Below are positions 13,741-25,825 of a stretch of 64,000 nt of DNA, piece by piece. The notes under the pieces were generated by a model. That model made no database searches. It worked only from the letters and a program-made list of their open reading frames with translations, and was not told where the DNA came from. This stretch comes from Brachynemurus nebulosus (taxonomy: Eukaryota > Arthropoda > Insecta > Neuroptera > Myrmeleontidae): contig JAPWDM010000005.1 in assembly GCA_035578155.1 (NCBI GenBank), forward strand, positions 35,984,108 through 36,048,107, read 5' to 3'. A program made the position numbers and the translations under genes. Each line of letters starts with the position of its first letter. Within the stretch, counting starts at the first letter, position 1.

Positions 13741-14094
13741 TTCAAAAATATTTAGCTATAACTGTTTTCATCTACAGAGGTTGAATGGTGTTTTCTACCC
13801 CTAAAAAGCGTATTTAGCCGAAATAAAAAAACACGTATTTAATATTTTTCGCTGTTTAATAAGTATGTTAAGTTTCATTCAAATTGGCAAGTATTAGTTG
13901 GGTAGTGTTATTTGTCAGAATGTTTTGCCGATCTAGTTTTTTCAATATTTCTTTGCTCGTTTTCAGAATTTGTATTTTAATTTCTACGGACAAATAACTC
14001 ATTCTTTTCTTCGATTTTAGTAACTTTTATTTGCTGATGTTGACCATTAATTGATCGAAACATATCAAATATTTTTCAATGATTTTTTTAGCGA

Positions 14095-14580
14095 ATGTCG
14101 AAAATTTTGAAAATTTTTTCACCGTTAGTAAGTTAAAGTATTTGAATTCATTAAGTAATTAAATGATGTCCACAAGAACCTTACGAACTACCATAAGTTA
14201 TATGAGATCCCTAGGACCCGTTTTTTACTGTTAGGATAAACTTTTTACTAAAATTATTTTAGATGAATAAAGGTTATGTTGTATGATTTCCGCCAGGATT
14301 TACTGTTCCCATTATTGTAAAAAATAAACTAACCGACCGATTTTGAAAATTTTTTCACTGTTAGAGAACTAAATTATTTTAGATGGATACAACTATGCTG
14401 CACAAAGTCCGTTCGGGTTCTTGGGTTCCAAAAATATCAAAAATAATTACCCAGCCGATTTTAAAAAATCTTTTACTCTTAGAAAGCTAAACTATTTTAA
14501 ATAGGTACAGTTCTTAGATGAGATCCGCCAGTCCCCAAAATTTGGAAATTCGCTATGTTATGCAGATGCTGCGACAGGGG
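14095..14580 (-). mobile_element. R-family element, short tandem-array copy
   Basis: In reverse orientation it starts CCCCTGTCGCAGCATC, then ATAACATAGCGAATTTCC. It continues through about four ~115-bp units, each with 'aaaatagtttag', 'gtgaaaaaatttt' and 'aatcggt' phrases. It corresponds to the start and end of the much longer R copy at 59781-63836 with most array units absent. Non-coding. Confidence 0.8.
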
Positions 14581-16413
14581 TATTTATTTATAAAGTAGGA
14601 ATTTTGGATTTTTATTTATAAAATAGAAATTTTGGATTTTTTTGGAAAGAAAAAATATCTTCATAAAGGCCTTCCAGTTTGCTATTTAAGTTCCTTTTTT
14701 TAATATTTAAAAATAAAATACAAAGGCAATTGGCGGATAAGCATGGGTAGCAGTGCCCTCGTACGAACTGTGTTGGCTTTTTCCCTGCTAACTGCTATCG
14801 GCACAAAATTGAAAATTACTGAGATTCAGCCCTTAAAAACTTAAAACCTTTTTTTAAAATCCCGATCAACCGGACCCTCATCATCAGTTTTGAAACCACC
14901 AAAATGACAAATCGCTTGTAGACTTTCAACTACATTTCGCTTGTAGACATTCAATACCGAAGATAAAAGGAAAAATTCGACTTCCGTGATGGGGCCCCGC
15001 TGCTCACGGCGTTTTTTTTTTTTATCATAGACCACCACAGTGAAGAGACAACTTTATAATTTTCGAAAAATTATTTTCCCATAAATTAATTGTAAATATG
15101 TATTAAACATTTAATATTACAGCTGGTATCTATTCATAATAATAATGATAAAAATATGGTAAATAAACATTGTATTAAAAAAAAGTTAAATTCCATGTAA
15201 ACATTTAAAAAAAAAGTTAAATTCCGACCAAATCATGAAGTTTGTTTAAATTATTTCATATACGTAATACACAACAAATAAACGCAATACACATGGTTTG
15301 ATAATTTTTGTATTTTAAACGATCGATGTATTAAAATGTAGGGAGTAACTAGATAACTACCGTCAAAAAAATGTACAGTTCTATCCACAAAATACAGAAC
15401 CGGCACTACTATCTCTATCGTGTAATCTGCAGTATGCAGTTCTGAGCAAATTAGGCTACTTAGTAGTCACTCGTTCGGTAGCAGTGAATGAGTGTTGTTC
15501 AAATGTTTTCGTCACGTTTTGATTGTTACAGTCATTATTACCACCGCCGCGCCGTGCGAAGCCACATACATGTGTATGTAGTATTATATATACGTATGCG
15601 ACACTACGCAGGAAACGTCACACCTCTCACACCAATAAGACAGATCATACAAATACATACTAAACCTAGTGCACACATATAACATATTTTCTATGCCTTT
15701 TTGGTTACACTGATTTCAATAGTATAGAGATAGCAATGTCGCCTCTGGTACTCTGTGGTTCTATCAATTTTTATGTCATCGAAGGATGACATATTAATAT
15801 CGCTGTGTGATCATAGTGGGGGAAACATTATTATAGAGTTGTATATCCATATTGAATAATTATAGAGTTGTACATCCATACTGAATTAACGCAAGAGGGC
15901 TGTAGAGTTAACAACTATAGAGTTAACAAAAAATCATAAATTAACATTTTCGCTGAAGTGACATTACTTAGTGCGTGTCAAAAACACGCACTTAACGAAT
16001 TTTTATCTTTTAATATTTTCAAATAAATTGTTCTGTCATTTTATGTTGATTTTATTCCATTCGTATGTGCACCATTTTTCTATATTCAATAGCACCTTTT
16101 GGAAAATTTTAAGCACAGAACTACCTAAATAGATTTTGCTACCATTTATTTAGTTGATAAAGACAAGTAGATTACTGTATTGTATACACTACTGTACAAA
16201 ATTTTGTACTTTACACACGACTGTGTATAAAGGACTGCAGTTTACTGCACTTTTATTAATTGTTATATTGAATATTATATTAAAACCTGTACAGAATTTT
16301 TAGCAAACAACTAAATGTTGGCATTTATTTTTAAGAATCACGTAATATATACTATTTATTGAACCACTTGGATCGTAAACTGGCTGTTAAGATAGTCTGA
16401 TACGTAATAGTAT
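14581..16413. other. No gene; short local repeats
   Basis: The sequence contains a GC-rich patch at 14860-15020 of unknown origin, with CGCTTGTAGAC twice in 35 bp; the 65-codon minus frame there is unrecognised. It also holds repeat D at 15703-15770 and a 29-bp direct duplication at 15831-15888 (TTATAGAGTTGTAYATCCAT). Two small hairpins have 9-bp stems: TATGTCATC at 15772-15793 and AGTGCGTGT at 15970-15992. Confidence 0.5.
15703..15770 (+). repeat. Dispersed repeat D, copy 2
   Basis: Matches 1727-1810 and the reverse complement of 57290-57375, through ...tacactgatttcaatagtat, AGAGATAGCAATG and CTCTGTG-type phrases. Confidence 0.5.
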
Positions 16414-16440
16414 TTTACAATATAAGTTCGGTAAGTTGCT

Positions 16441-16513
16441 TTTACTGATCGAGAAAATGTTGCGAAAACGAGACCCGCAGGGTCGAGTTTTTGCAATTTT
16501 CGAGATCAGTAAA
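16441..16513. repeat. Long hairpin at the end of repeat A
   Basis: The left arm 16441-16476 (starting TTTACTGATCGAGAAAATG and ending CGAGACCC) pairs with 16480-16513. A three-base loop GCA lies at the centre, and only a few mismatches or bulges are present. Repeat B ends within a base or two of this hairpin's centre. Confidence 0.8.
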
Positions 16514-16673
16514 TGCACTTAACGCATCGTGTATTGTATAATATTTTTTGCACGATCGATTTAAAATAATTAAAGATTAAAAATGTGTTAAATAAAAAAT
16601 AAAATTCAGATAATATAGATGAAATTTATATTTCTATGTTATGACATAGAATGCCATGAATAAATATTATAAA

Positions 16674-16886
16674 TACAGTCGTGTCTCAACTTATTGACAA
16701 TTTAAGTTATTGACGATGATCGTAGTTTACCTTAAGTTATAGACAAATCATATGTATGTACCCAAGGTCATACGTGCTGTGTCGTAGTGTGGCAGTGCGT
16801 ACATATAGATGGTTTGTCTATAACTTGAGGTAAACTACGATCATTGTCAATAAGTTAAATTGTCAATAAGTTGAGGGACGACGGTA
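16674..16886. mobile_element. TA-flanked foldback MITE inside repeat A
   Basis: Arms of about 80 bp (from CAGTCGTGTCTCAACTTATT on the left; complement CCGTCGTCCCTCAACTTATT on the right) enclose about 45 bp, with TA at both outer edges. The phrase AAGTTATTGACA or AAGTTATAGACA is repeated within each arm. Repeat B lacks it at the corresponding place, so it inserted into A. CAGTC-type ends, TA flanks and phrase repetition resemble pogo/Tigger-like Tc1-mariner elements (inference). Confidence 0.85.
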
Positions 16887-17036
16887 TTCATAACAACTAA
16901 TATGAATCTTTGTAGTGACAATTGACAACTATATTTGTAAATAAAAAATTAAGTGTCAATATTTCACTGGCGTGAATATTTTTTTTGAATTTTCTATTAA
17001 AAAAAATTGAGGAAAATAGTTTGTTAAACTATATTA

Positions 17037-17225
17037 TTAGTGAGAATAATGAAACTGATGAAGCATCTTATTTTTGACTGCAAATTTATTTTCGTAAAAT
17101 GAAAGGAAGATTATGAAAGCCACAGAAAATCTTAATGATTGGACGACCTTTTGAAATGTCAATAAAATAAGAAGACTGATGCCAACAATAATAATAATAA
17201 TGTGCAAACTAGTGAAAATTTTCAT
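17037..17225 (-). CDS. Small hydrophobic open frame in repeat A
   Basis: This 62-codon ATG-started frame begins MKIFTSLHII and has two hydrophobic stretches (about residues 8-24 and 33-43). It ends with a short polar tail containing YENKFAVKN. The same frame occurs in repeat B (40512-40700), starting at the homologous ATG. Between the two, 14 substitutions are seen in the comparable ~50 codons: seven at third positions, all synonymous, and seven at second positions. An ATT-codon length change and a one-codon insertion both keep frame. A 5-bp difference near the 3' end shifts the last ~10 residues. Flanking DNA is at least as similar, so selection is not shown. I recognise no family. It could be a chance frame in a non-autonomous element. 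Confidence 0.25.
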   Translation of the reverse strand: MKIFTSLHIIIIIVGISLLILLTFQKVVQSLRFSVAFIIFLSFYENKFAVKNKMLHQFHYSH

Positions 17226-17486
17226 ATTATTAATGGATTTATTTTCCTAATTGTTAAAATTGTACTTTTAATTTCAGTATAAATAAATAAATTACAATCA
17301 TTTTTGAGCTAATTTAACTTACCACACTCCTATTTACTTACCACGCATCTATTTCACTTACCGCACTGTTATTTCTTGGTTTCCATGGATATAAACAAAC
17401 GTTCGGGAAATGTAACTTACCAGCATTGTCAACAGTCTCAGTAAATGCATGAAAATACACGATCGTGCAAAAATATCATTTACAAT

Positions 17487-18959
17487 TCTGGCTGTTAGTT
17501 ACTATAGTTACAAAAAGTAGGAGGTCAAAGCAGTTTGCTTATCTTGCTAGGTACGTAAATAATTACCGCTTTCTAAATTAAGAGCATGAATACCATTAAA
17601 AGAAATACTATGCAAATGAATTAAAATCACTCGTCCTGTTTACTGATTATTTTTATTTACCGTAATATAAAAACTACAATTAGAATTATTTTGAATATTC
17701 ATAAGAGAAAAGAGAACAAATATTTTTTTTTCTACATCTACAGTTGTATCTAATTTAATTTTCTTCACATCATTTTAGAAATAGTGTCGGTTGAAACACG
17801 TCTTTCATGAGTATAGTAGAATCAGGGGCGCCATTACCCGAGGTGCAAGCGGTACAGTGCAGCTGGGCGCAAGCTCTACTAAAATAGTTACGGAGAAACG
17901 GTTTGAAAGGGTAAAATCGCCCTTCAAAAATTGGGGTGAAAATCAAAATTTTTCAAATATTTCGAAAACGGCAAGAGATAGAAAAAAAGTTTCTAGTGAC
18001 GATGTCGTTCTCTTTTAAAGAGCTTTTTATCAACAAAAGTGGTTGAGGGTTAAAATTTCGGAGTTAATTTAGCGAAAAGAAGGTAAAAATAAAATACACT
18101 AAATTATTGTTTGTAAATTTTAAATCTACTTAAAAAAATCTTGTTGATGTTGTTTTCCTCAATTTCCTAGTATTAAGTGCAGGAGCAGTTAAGTAGGGGC
18201 TATCTAAGTCGGCATAATTGTAGTATTTGAGTACTTCAAAAGGCTCTTCTTAATGTAAATAATTTAGTGGAATTAAAATAACCTAGAAATTAGATTTCCA
18301 AGTTTAAACGTCAATTTTAGCAACATTACGGAGAAGTTGCCTGTTAGTTTTCATGTACCTACTCATTCTTTAAGATCTTTCATGTATTTATTGTTTAAAA
18401 TCTGTTTTTGATCCAAGGTCGATCGGAAAAGTCCACAATATCCAGTGGTAAGTACGTTTTGTCGCATCCAAAATTTTTTCAAATAATTCTCAAACCCCTT
18501 TCAGGTAGTTGGTCTGTACTGTGGTACGTTTTGTCCTGTATTCCATTATAGGGCTTTCTTAGTATACTTATTTTATGATTTGTACACCTGCAAAACACAA
18601 TTACCGATTATCCTAGCTATCTCCTGAAGCGACTATTTCTAATTTTTAAGCCGTTTTTTTTGTAATAATGTTGCTGCACATGTTGTTTTTAAACAAACTG
18701 TACTTATTTATTTCAACTATTGTAGTATAGTTCATACGTCATAATATGTCCCAAAAACTTGGCGTTACAATATCACTGTATTTTTGTTAATGCAAAGTAC
18801 ATTACATATTGTAATCATTTTGGTTATATGTGGACCACTAGCACAATACACATAATATATATGTAGTGGGTATAGTCTGGTATAGTTATAGATATACCAG
18901 ATACCAATTTCCTATTTCATAACTACCATAACCGCTGTCGCCAGCAAATGACGTTACAA
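17487..18959. other. No gene; one MITE terminus
   Basis: At 17823 a GC-rich terminus CAGGGGCGCCATTACCCG begins, followed by GCAGCTGGGCGCAAGC; no partner end is found. Phrases GGTAAGTACGTTTTGTCG (18450) and GGTACGTTTTGTCC (18520) look like internally repeated motifs of a decayed element. Otherwise featureless. Confidence 0.45.
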
Positions 18960-19082
18960 CACTACCCCTACCAAACTATTGTGACACATACAACACGTTA
19001 CCACTTGAACACATCATTTGAATATACACAAACACGTAAATGTGTTTGTGCAATATGGTGTATGTATGACTGCGTACCTTGC

Positions 19083-19257
<175 letters not shown>

Positions 19258-19399
19258 ATATACTGTCAAGGCCGGACCAATGTGACTAACAACCAACAAT
19301 TAAAAACAAATTTAATTATTTTAAGAAAGTTATGCCTTTCTGAGAATTTTTTTGTTTCATGGAATTTTTACACTTATGGTACGAGTCGACTTGATACAA

Positions 19400-19432
19400 T
19401 TGTAGCGCTACAAATCGTTTGTAGCGCTACAA
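19400..19432. repeat. Paired TTGTAGCGCTACAA palindromes
   Basis: Two perfect 14-bp palindromes with AGCGCT cores lie at 19400-19413 and 19419-19432 (19-bp period). A related GCGCTACATTTGTATC follows 40 bp later. Their regular spacing suggests a protein-binding array or the end of a mobile element. Function unknown. Confidence 0.6.
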
Positions 19433-19565
19433 ATGTTACAATGGTATGTACACTTAAAGACATGTTTCGCGCTACATTTGTATCTGCAACATCGTATCGA
19501 GGATTCGTGATACAATTTGTTGCGATGTGTTGCACCAAGTGTGTACACTAGCTGCAACATTTGTA

Positions 19566-20362
19566 TCTCTTGTGACTGCCTGAAATAAAGGTGATTTTTG
19601 GGAATTTTTTTAAAGGAAACTACTGTATGGAATGTTTTAATATTTTAAGGATATATTCGTTGACATATAATAAATTCATGATAAAATTTTTGGACTAAAA
19701 AATTGAAAATTCAGTTATTTGCAATCTGCCAAAGCTCCAAAAAAAAACCAAAAAGTCTATTAAATTAGAAAATGTTGCCCGTGCCATGAACCTCAATCGA
19801 AAAAAAAGTTGAAATTTAACAAAATGGCGGAGTTTTTAAAAAAAAAGCTTCAAATTTTGCGCGAAAATTTGATGATTTTTGGCCTACAAAAATTACATTT
19901 TTTATTCGATCGGAAAACTGGAGGTTCATGGCACGAAGAAACATACATAAAAGAAGCTGCAATGAGAATCAAATCGATCGGATGATTTGTCTTCGAGTTA
20001 CAACTGCAGCAAATTTGAAAAATGTAGTTTTTCTTTACTTTACCTTTTAGTTTTAATCACTGAGAATTTTTATTAGAATTACTTACTTACGACGTACTTA
20101 CTCTAACGGTCACAGTAAAACTAGATAAGTCGTTTAAATGTGCCAGGGTCTAGCTTTTCCGCAACATGTGAGTGGCAGCCACGTCCAGAAACTCCCGAAC
20201 CTTCCCTATCAACCTTCATACGTTTCTCAATATCTCAAAGTTAACAAGGAAAATCAGAATCCGTTCTCAAAATGGCTGTAACTCAAAAACTATTTGAGAT
20301 ATACACTTGAAATTTTAGTATGTTTTTTTTGAAAGTTATGTCACACTAGTGGTCCCCCTTAA
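19566..20362 (+). mobile_element. TTAA-type element, GTGACCGCCTGAAA family
   Basis: The right end reads GTCACACTAGTGGTCCCCCTTAA (split here into GTCACACTAGTGG and TCCCCCTTAA). The left end keeps only TGTGACTGCCTGAAA. The first ~170 bp match the reverse complement of 49790-49985, whose terminus is intact, so this left terminus is eroded. Internal A-rich 'ACAAAATGGCGGAG' and 'ATGGCTGTAACTCAAAAACT' phrases are typical of non-coding insect repeats. Superfamily unassigned. Confidence 0.6.
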
Positions 20363-20560
20363 ATACGACACACTTCATATTTTTTTGTTTAAATTTCACA
20401 AGTTGATTAAAAAAACAATGACATTAAGAACGATGTGACTGAACAGTAAGAGACTAAATCAGAAGTAGGGTAAACTGCACAGCATTGCACCTTACAAACG
20501 ACAGATTTTTATATATAGACTTAATCTATAGTATATCTGTGGGTATAGTAAATACAAAAG

Positions 20561-21246
20561 TGTATATGAAATTATTATTGTTAGAGGATCGGGATACGGG
20601 AGAATGCAAGTACCATAAGAGAGGGGGGAGTGGAGGCGGGGGAGTGAAAGGGTGATTGGTGGATGGGGGATAACGCTGAGGTTTTGAAAATAATGGAAAC
20701 ATTTCATACAACACGTACAATAGTGGTACCCACGATGCTGTATACCTACATAGTTGGCGCGTAATTTGATATCCCCAAATATGGATAGCATTGCACTGCA
20801 ATGTGTATGTTATGTAGGTCTGTAGATTTGCATGTATCCATCGGGCATATAATTTTTGCAACGTCCGTTGTACATGTTTTATGCTGGTACGTGCTACCGG
20901 AACACCGGACACATATCAGTTTATGTTGTAAATTTTTTTGTTCGCTTTGTCTTTTTGCATCTTTTTTACGGTCTTTGTTAATTTTAAAAAAAAAAATTCA
21001 GTTCGCAAAGAGTTAATTTACAAAAAGAAAACGAATTGGTTAAAATTTTTAATTGGCTATTTAGAAAGGTGTCTAGCATAATTAAAATGTACCAACATAA
21101 ATAAATTGCATATATGTATGAAATTGTGTCCAGTAGCCTTTCATACATATCAAGTTGTATACAAGTAGATTTCATTGTAAATTCTTAGCTTTAAAGGGAT
21201 ATTTTTAGTCATGTTTTTATTTGTTTAAAAATATTTGCTAGTAACA
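20561..21246. other. No gene; purine tract at 20617-20670
   Basis: A polypurine, G-rich stretch has runs of 3-6 G (GAGGGGGGAGTGGAGGCGGG, then GGGTG and TGGGGGA), which could form a G-quadruplex. It creates two overlapping minus-strand frames (99 and 128 codons, Pro-rich middle). I see no domain in them and do not call a gene. Confidence 0.45.
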
Positions 21247-21765
21247 TACAGTTGAACTCTTTTTTATGCGGTCATTTTTTGTGGGATATTTTTTGTGCGA
21301 TTTTATTTATGCGGTTTGTAAAAATGGCCATTAAAATGCATAATGTGAATCAAAATCACGAGACAGTAAGAAACTTAAACAATTACTATAATAACTTTCT
21401 TTGATAAAAATACTTTTTAACGGCTTTTAAGCATTTAATCAGTACATTGCATAAGAACATAAGTTATTGCATCATTTAATTTTGTTACAGATGTATTTTT
21501 CAAAGTTTTCATAATATTATAAAATTGAAATGAAATGTTTCTACGTGTAAATTAATGCTTTATCTTGTTTATAGAAGCAACTTCTAAGGAAATTTCTAAG
21601 TTTTGAGCGTTTTGAGTGGTGTTTTCGATGAAACTCTTTTTATGCGGTCCCGACCAACCGCACAAAAAAAGTTTTTTGTACAATCTGGATCGAACTATGC
21701 TTTTTATAGCGATTTATGATATTTTTGAACATATTTTTTTTGTGCGAAAAAAGAGTTCAGCTGTA
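21247..21765. mobile_element. TA-flanked element with TTTATGCGG phrases
   Basis: The ends CAGTTGAACTCTTTTTTATG and (right, complemented) CAGCTGAACTCTTTTTTCGC are bounded by TA. The terminal phrase TTTTTATGCGGTC recurs inside at 21263, 21307 and 21638, and inverted as ACCGCACAAAAAAAG at 21656. CAGTTGAAC ends, TA duplication and repeated phrases point to a pogo-like Tc1/mariner relative. It is non-autonomous, with no transposase reading. Confidence 0.85.
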
Positions 21766-21892
21766 TTTCTAAATAAAAGTTTGATTTAAAAACAGTTTTA
21801 CTTAAATTTATTTACAAAAGTTTTTGTACAAATTTTTAAATTTTAATAAAAAATCATTTTAAGGTACGAGGAAGCTGTGTGCACGCCCAGGA

Positions 21893-22110
21893 ATGTATTT
21901 GTCATATTTGACTAGGCGTGCGCCTAGGGCGGTGAATTTTGGGAGAAAATTAAAATCTTTAGTATATTTCAAAGTATTTTTTTTTTTCGTCGTCACTTAT
22001 TTTTTGATAGGGAAAAGAAAAAAAGTGATAAAGTTATCCATACATTTTTTTTACAAAAAAGCAAGGGCGACATTTTTCACCGTGCCTATGGTGGCAGTTA
22101 GAGTAAATGC
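21893..22110. mobile_element. GC-ended MITE remnant
   Basis: Has GACTAGGCGTGCGCCTAGGG on the left and GTGCCTATGGTGGCAGTTAG on the right around a T-rich centre. It is related in style to 256-475 (GTCGAGGCACGTGCC...GCCACGGGTGCCAC). The 96-codon frame across it is a repeat by-product. Confidence 0.45.
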
Positions 22111-22364
22111 GTGCCTGTCCACACCCCATTGGCAGCCTATTTGCGTCTATAGTTTTTCATTTCTATTTTGGGTACATAATTAGTAAGATTAATTCAGCAG
22201 AAAACTATTAAAGAAGGTTACGAAGGTGATCGACACCTGTCTAAAAAGAAGCACAAAGAAGAAGGAAGAATTTTTGTGAGAGAAATGGGCACAGGTAAGG
22301 GGTCTTAATACTATAATTATATAGGTACATAAATGTTGTTGTTTATTGATAGGAATAATCTCGC

Positions 22365-23063
22365 TTAAGGGGGGAGGGTCCTCCAGAATTTTCAAATTTT
22401 TCATTTTACTTTTTACTTTAAAAGTTCATTTGAACCTTAAGGAATATATTTCTAATGTTTTAATCCCAACAGAAAGATTATCTTAGATAATGATAAACTG
22501 CTTTTAACTCTACTTTTCAAGAACGAAAACTTTTTAATAGTGTTTTTCTCAAAACAGGTTCTTTTTCGCGCCGTGGAACATAACTTAAAAGGTTATTAAG
22601 GTATTAACTTGAAATTTTGTACAGATATTCTTTAAGATAGGGGCCTTTGCATATACCTAAAATTTTGCATAAATTATTCCTATAAATATTGTTTATAACA
22701 ATTTGTTTATAAAAAAAAAAAGTGAAATTTTTTCTTTTTGATTTTAATTTGTGAAAAAAAAAAATTTTCTCATCAGAAATAGGTATGTATATGCAAAGCG
22801 TGATGACTTATTTAAATAAAAATTTTTTGTCCGATTGAATTCAGTTGATTACAAGAGGCTGGGCATTCCACGGCGCAAATCGAAATAGTCAAGTTGGAAC
22901 AGCTGTAGCATCGCCATTTTTTTATTTTTTTGCATAAAAATTTACGAGTGAATACGTCGTAACATGTACTATACTATATAATTTGATTTGATACAATAAA
23001 TGTATCCAGTTTCTTAAAAAAAATTATTAAAAACCGGTTGTCTGGAGGACCCTCCCCTCTTAA
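22365..23063. mobile_element. TTAA-flanked element, GGGGAGGGTCCTCCAG ends
   Basis: TTAA at 22365-22368 and 23060-23063 bounds ends of 18 bp or more: GGGGGGAGGGTCCTCCAG on the left and its near-complement CTGGAGGACCCTCCCC on the right. The interior (about 690 bp) is AT-rich with no coding sequence. A TTAA target duplication is the hallmark of piggyBac, but a G-rich outer end is not the usual piggyBac CCC, so the superfamily is left open. Confidence 0.8.
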
Positions 23064-23064
23064 G

Positions 23065-24776
23065 AAAATATACAATGACAACCATCGTAGAGAGAAAGGA
23101 AAATTATAAATGCTTATTGAACGATAAAAGTTCGTCCAGTTTTATACGTGATATCTCCCACGGTAAATCGAATATTTAAATTTTAACCACGTCTCTCAGT
23201 TCTATATTAAAATGCATATAATTTGTTTTTCTTCACTCTTCACTATCTTTTCAAATAAAAACATTATTTAAACATATATAAATGGTCAAGAAAATAATTT
23301 TTGCTCAGCTAGAGAACTAAGTAAGACGGAAAATTCAAACAAATTACTTACTTACAAACTGTCTTTTATAATCGGTGACTATAGTTCCACTTCTTTATAT
23401 AACTTACCCTTTCATAATTTCTTCTAAAACTATTTCTTCGTGTAATTTGTCTTTAACACCGTCAACTATGAGATAAAATATCATACGTAGATGGTCTCTG
23501 CTATACATCATTTTAAATAAATTTTTCAAATAAATCAGTCAATCTACCCCGCCGTTCCATTTTTCTATTCATTTTTTCTTCTTTTTCGGCTTGCCAAATT
23601 ATATTATTTGCTATTATGTACATTTTTCTGGCTAGATAATTTAATTGCCTTTAAAGAAATTAAAATATTTCTTTAGTTTTTAAATTTAGGCTGAACATTA
23701 AACTAAATTGTCTTTCAAATAATTTATTCCCATAAAAAAAAAATTATCTAAATTTGTTATCCTCCAAAACCAAAGAAAGCAAAGGCATTGATTCTTTGAA
23801 TTTGATGACCATTCAGCACCGGCGCAATAACTACAAATCTGCGCAGAGGGGTTCCAACAAAAATTTAGATAACCAAATCCTCTGATAAAATTACGAAAAT
23901 ATGATTTTTAAATAAAAAATTTCCATAGGCCATTATAAATAAAATAGACCATTAAAAAATTTCACTTTTTAGTGTAAATAAGATTTTATGGAAAACTAAA
24001 AAAAGTATAGTGTTCATTTTTTCTTAAATACACCAAATATTGTTTTTCTTTATTCATTAAGGGGTTATGAGTGACTGGAATCCCTGTTGTTGGAGCCTTG
24101 CAATTTAGATTTCGTCAGATAAATTTCGAAGTTCAGTTAAAATGATCTGAAACTGTTATTAGTACACTTATGCGACATGTGTCTATAATAATAATAATAA
24201 TAATAACATAGATTCTGCAAGTTAAGTACTAAAAGGCGAATTGATTTTAATGGGTAGGTATCGGACATTTTTCGTATTAAACAGTATTCGTGTTTTGTGT
24301 ATGTAGGTATATCGCACTTGATGTGGTTAATGTGAATAAAAATGAATAGATATTTTGATAAAACATACATATATATATTTAACATATTATCTGTCTATCT
24401 GCCTGCATATACAAACACGATGTTGTTTGATTCGATGTCCGATACCTAATAATGAGTAAGTAATATGCAAAAAATAAAAAAGGACGACAAAGCCTAAGAA
24501 TAATTGTATAGGTATTATATGCTTTTTCTATCACAATTTCGGTGCAATTTTTTAATACAATCATTATTTTTACAGCTAATAACAACTGGTAACTTATTCT
24601 CCAAACAATAAAAACAACATATCATCATCAAAATAGACAAATACCTAACAGTTGGTTAAATAATCAAATTTAAAAAAAAAAAAACTAAATAAAATAAGAA
24701 GAAGCAATTATACTATTTTCTGTATATCTTATTTCACAACCATCTGTTGGTTTTTTTTTTTTTCGTTTTCAAAATG
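23065..24776. other. No gene; small hairpin and (TAA)8
   Basis: A weak inverted repeat TTATCTAAATTTGTT / AACAAAAATTTAGATAA spans about 23742-23873 around a GC-richer centre. A (TAA)n tract lies at 24185-24208. The two minus-strand frames at 24137-24585 are low-complexity noise. Confidence 0.4.
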
Positions 24777-25825
24777 TACCGTAAATGCGAATTACTTGAG
24801 CCCAGATTTGATTTTGAAATTATCATTAGATAATTTCAAAAATTGAGCGTAACTGTTATATTTATTTGGGATAGGAAATTCAGTATATTAATCTATATGT
24901 GACTACGGTTAGTTTATTATATAATATGGATCTTTTCCTTATGGCTCATAAATTTTATAGCTTTTTAGATTTTGGGCTCAAGTTAACCTCAATATTGGGT
25001 TACTTGAGCCCAAACCTAAATTTCCAGGTGATTTTCATTTGAAAACAGTTTGAGACCATGTAGGATGTTTGTTACTAATTAAAACATTGTACAAACATAT
25101 AAGGAACTTTATTTATTCAATACTCCTATCGCAGCATCCTGCATAACATAGCGAATTTCCGTTTACTAAAATTAGTTTTTCTCGGAAACTAGTTGACATA
25201 GAATAATAGTTTAAAGACCTTTTTTGTGTGATTTTTTCTCTTCGTTTCAATAGTGTAAAAATTTTTGAATAAAGAGAAATTTTGGAAAAAAATTAATTTT
25301 TTTCACGAAGAATTCCAAAAATAACATATTTTGGGCATCGGACGTGCCTGATTAACGAACTTGTCCAACGGTTTGGAACTTTTGGGAATTTCTGCTATAG
25401 TTTTCCACCATTTTATACCAAAGTTATAATGGGCTCAAGTTACCCTAATTTTAAGGTTATTTTACTGATTTATCAAAACCTTAATTTAAAGAATTAACGA
25501 AATAGTTGGCATATGAACATATCTGAATTTAGTTTAGTAATGAACAAAATATTAAAATTATACACTTACCTTTCTTTGTAGGCTATCATAATTATTTTTA
25601 CAATCAAAAATTAGCAACGTAACAAAACATCAATGGCCTCGCCTCTAGTGTCAATTTTCAGAACTACCGAAACTTAAACACCGTAAACATACTGCTGTTA
25701 CCTATTAGGTAAACATCTAACTTATTTCTACAATTGAATAATATAAGCACAAAACAGAAAATAATACTTTTTCCGTTTTGGGCTCAAGTTACACCCCAGG
25801 GCTCAAGTAATCTGCATCTACGGTA
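24777..25825. mobile_element. TA-flanked element with GGGCTCAAGTTAC phrases
   Basis: The ends CCGTAAATGCGAATTACTTG and (right, complemented) CCGTAGATGCAGATTACTTG are bounded by TA at 24777 and 25824. The phrase TTACTTGAGCCC or its complement GGGCTCAAGT recurs at 24791, 24972, 25005, 25430, 25779 and 25800. There is no coding potential. An R-family fragment (25121-25412) is nested inside. Same architecture as 21247, 26903, 30349 and 35737. Confidence 0.9.
25121..25412 (+). mobile_element. R-family fragment nested in 24777 element
   Basis: Begins CTATCGCAGCATCCTGCATA, then ACATAGCGAATTTCCG. It continues through CTCGGAAACTAGTTGACATA and GACGTGCCTGATTAACGAAC. There is no (TA)n tract and no right terminus. 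Confidence 0.85.

Larger units (their letters stand above)
16414..17486 (-). repeat. Repeat A of the A/B family (interrupted)
   Basis: The reverse complement of this block aligns with 40261-41066 at roughly 90% by eye. The order is GCACGATCGTG, ...CATTGTCAACAG, three to four GGTAAGT phrases, a 62-codon open frame, ACAATTGTCACTACAAAG, GCACGATCGATTT, then a hairpin. A 213-bp MITE (16674-16886) sits inside. TTGCACGATCG-type sequence lies near both ends in inverted orientation, which suggests a non-autonomous DNA element. The A and B copies are the only ones here. Confidence 0.75.

Noticed and set aside
14841..15038. 65-codon minus-strand frame in a GC-richer patch
   Set aside because: It includes an 11-bp motif repeated twice and a poly-Lys start from a T-run, with no recognisable protein.
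16414..17486. TTTACAAT at both edges of repeat A as an 8-bp target duplication
   Set aside because: A similar TTGTAAA lies at the matching edge of repeat B, so the motif may be part of the element. An AT-rich 8-mer match alone is weak.
20492..20912. Overlapping minus-strand frames of 99 and 128 codons
   Set aside because: The Pro-rich part comes from a G-rich purine tract and the rest has no recognisable domain. Two overlapping frames in one place argue for chance.
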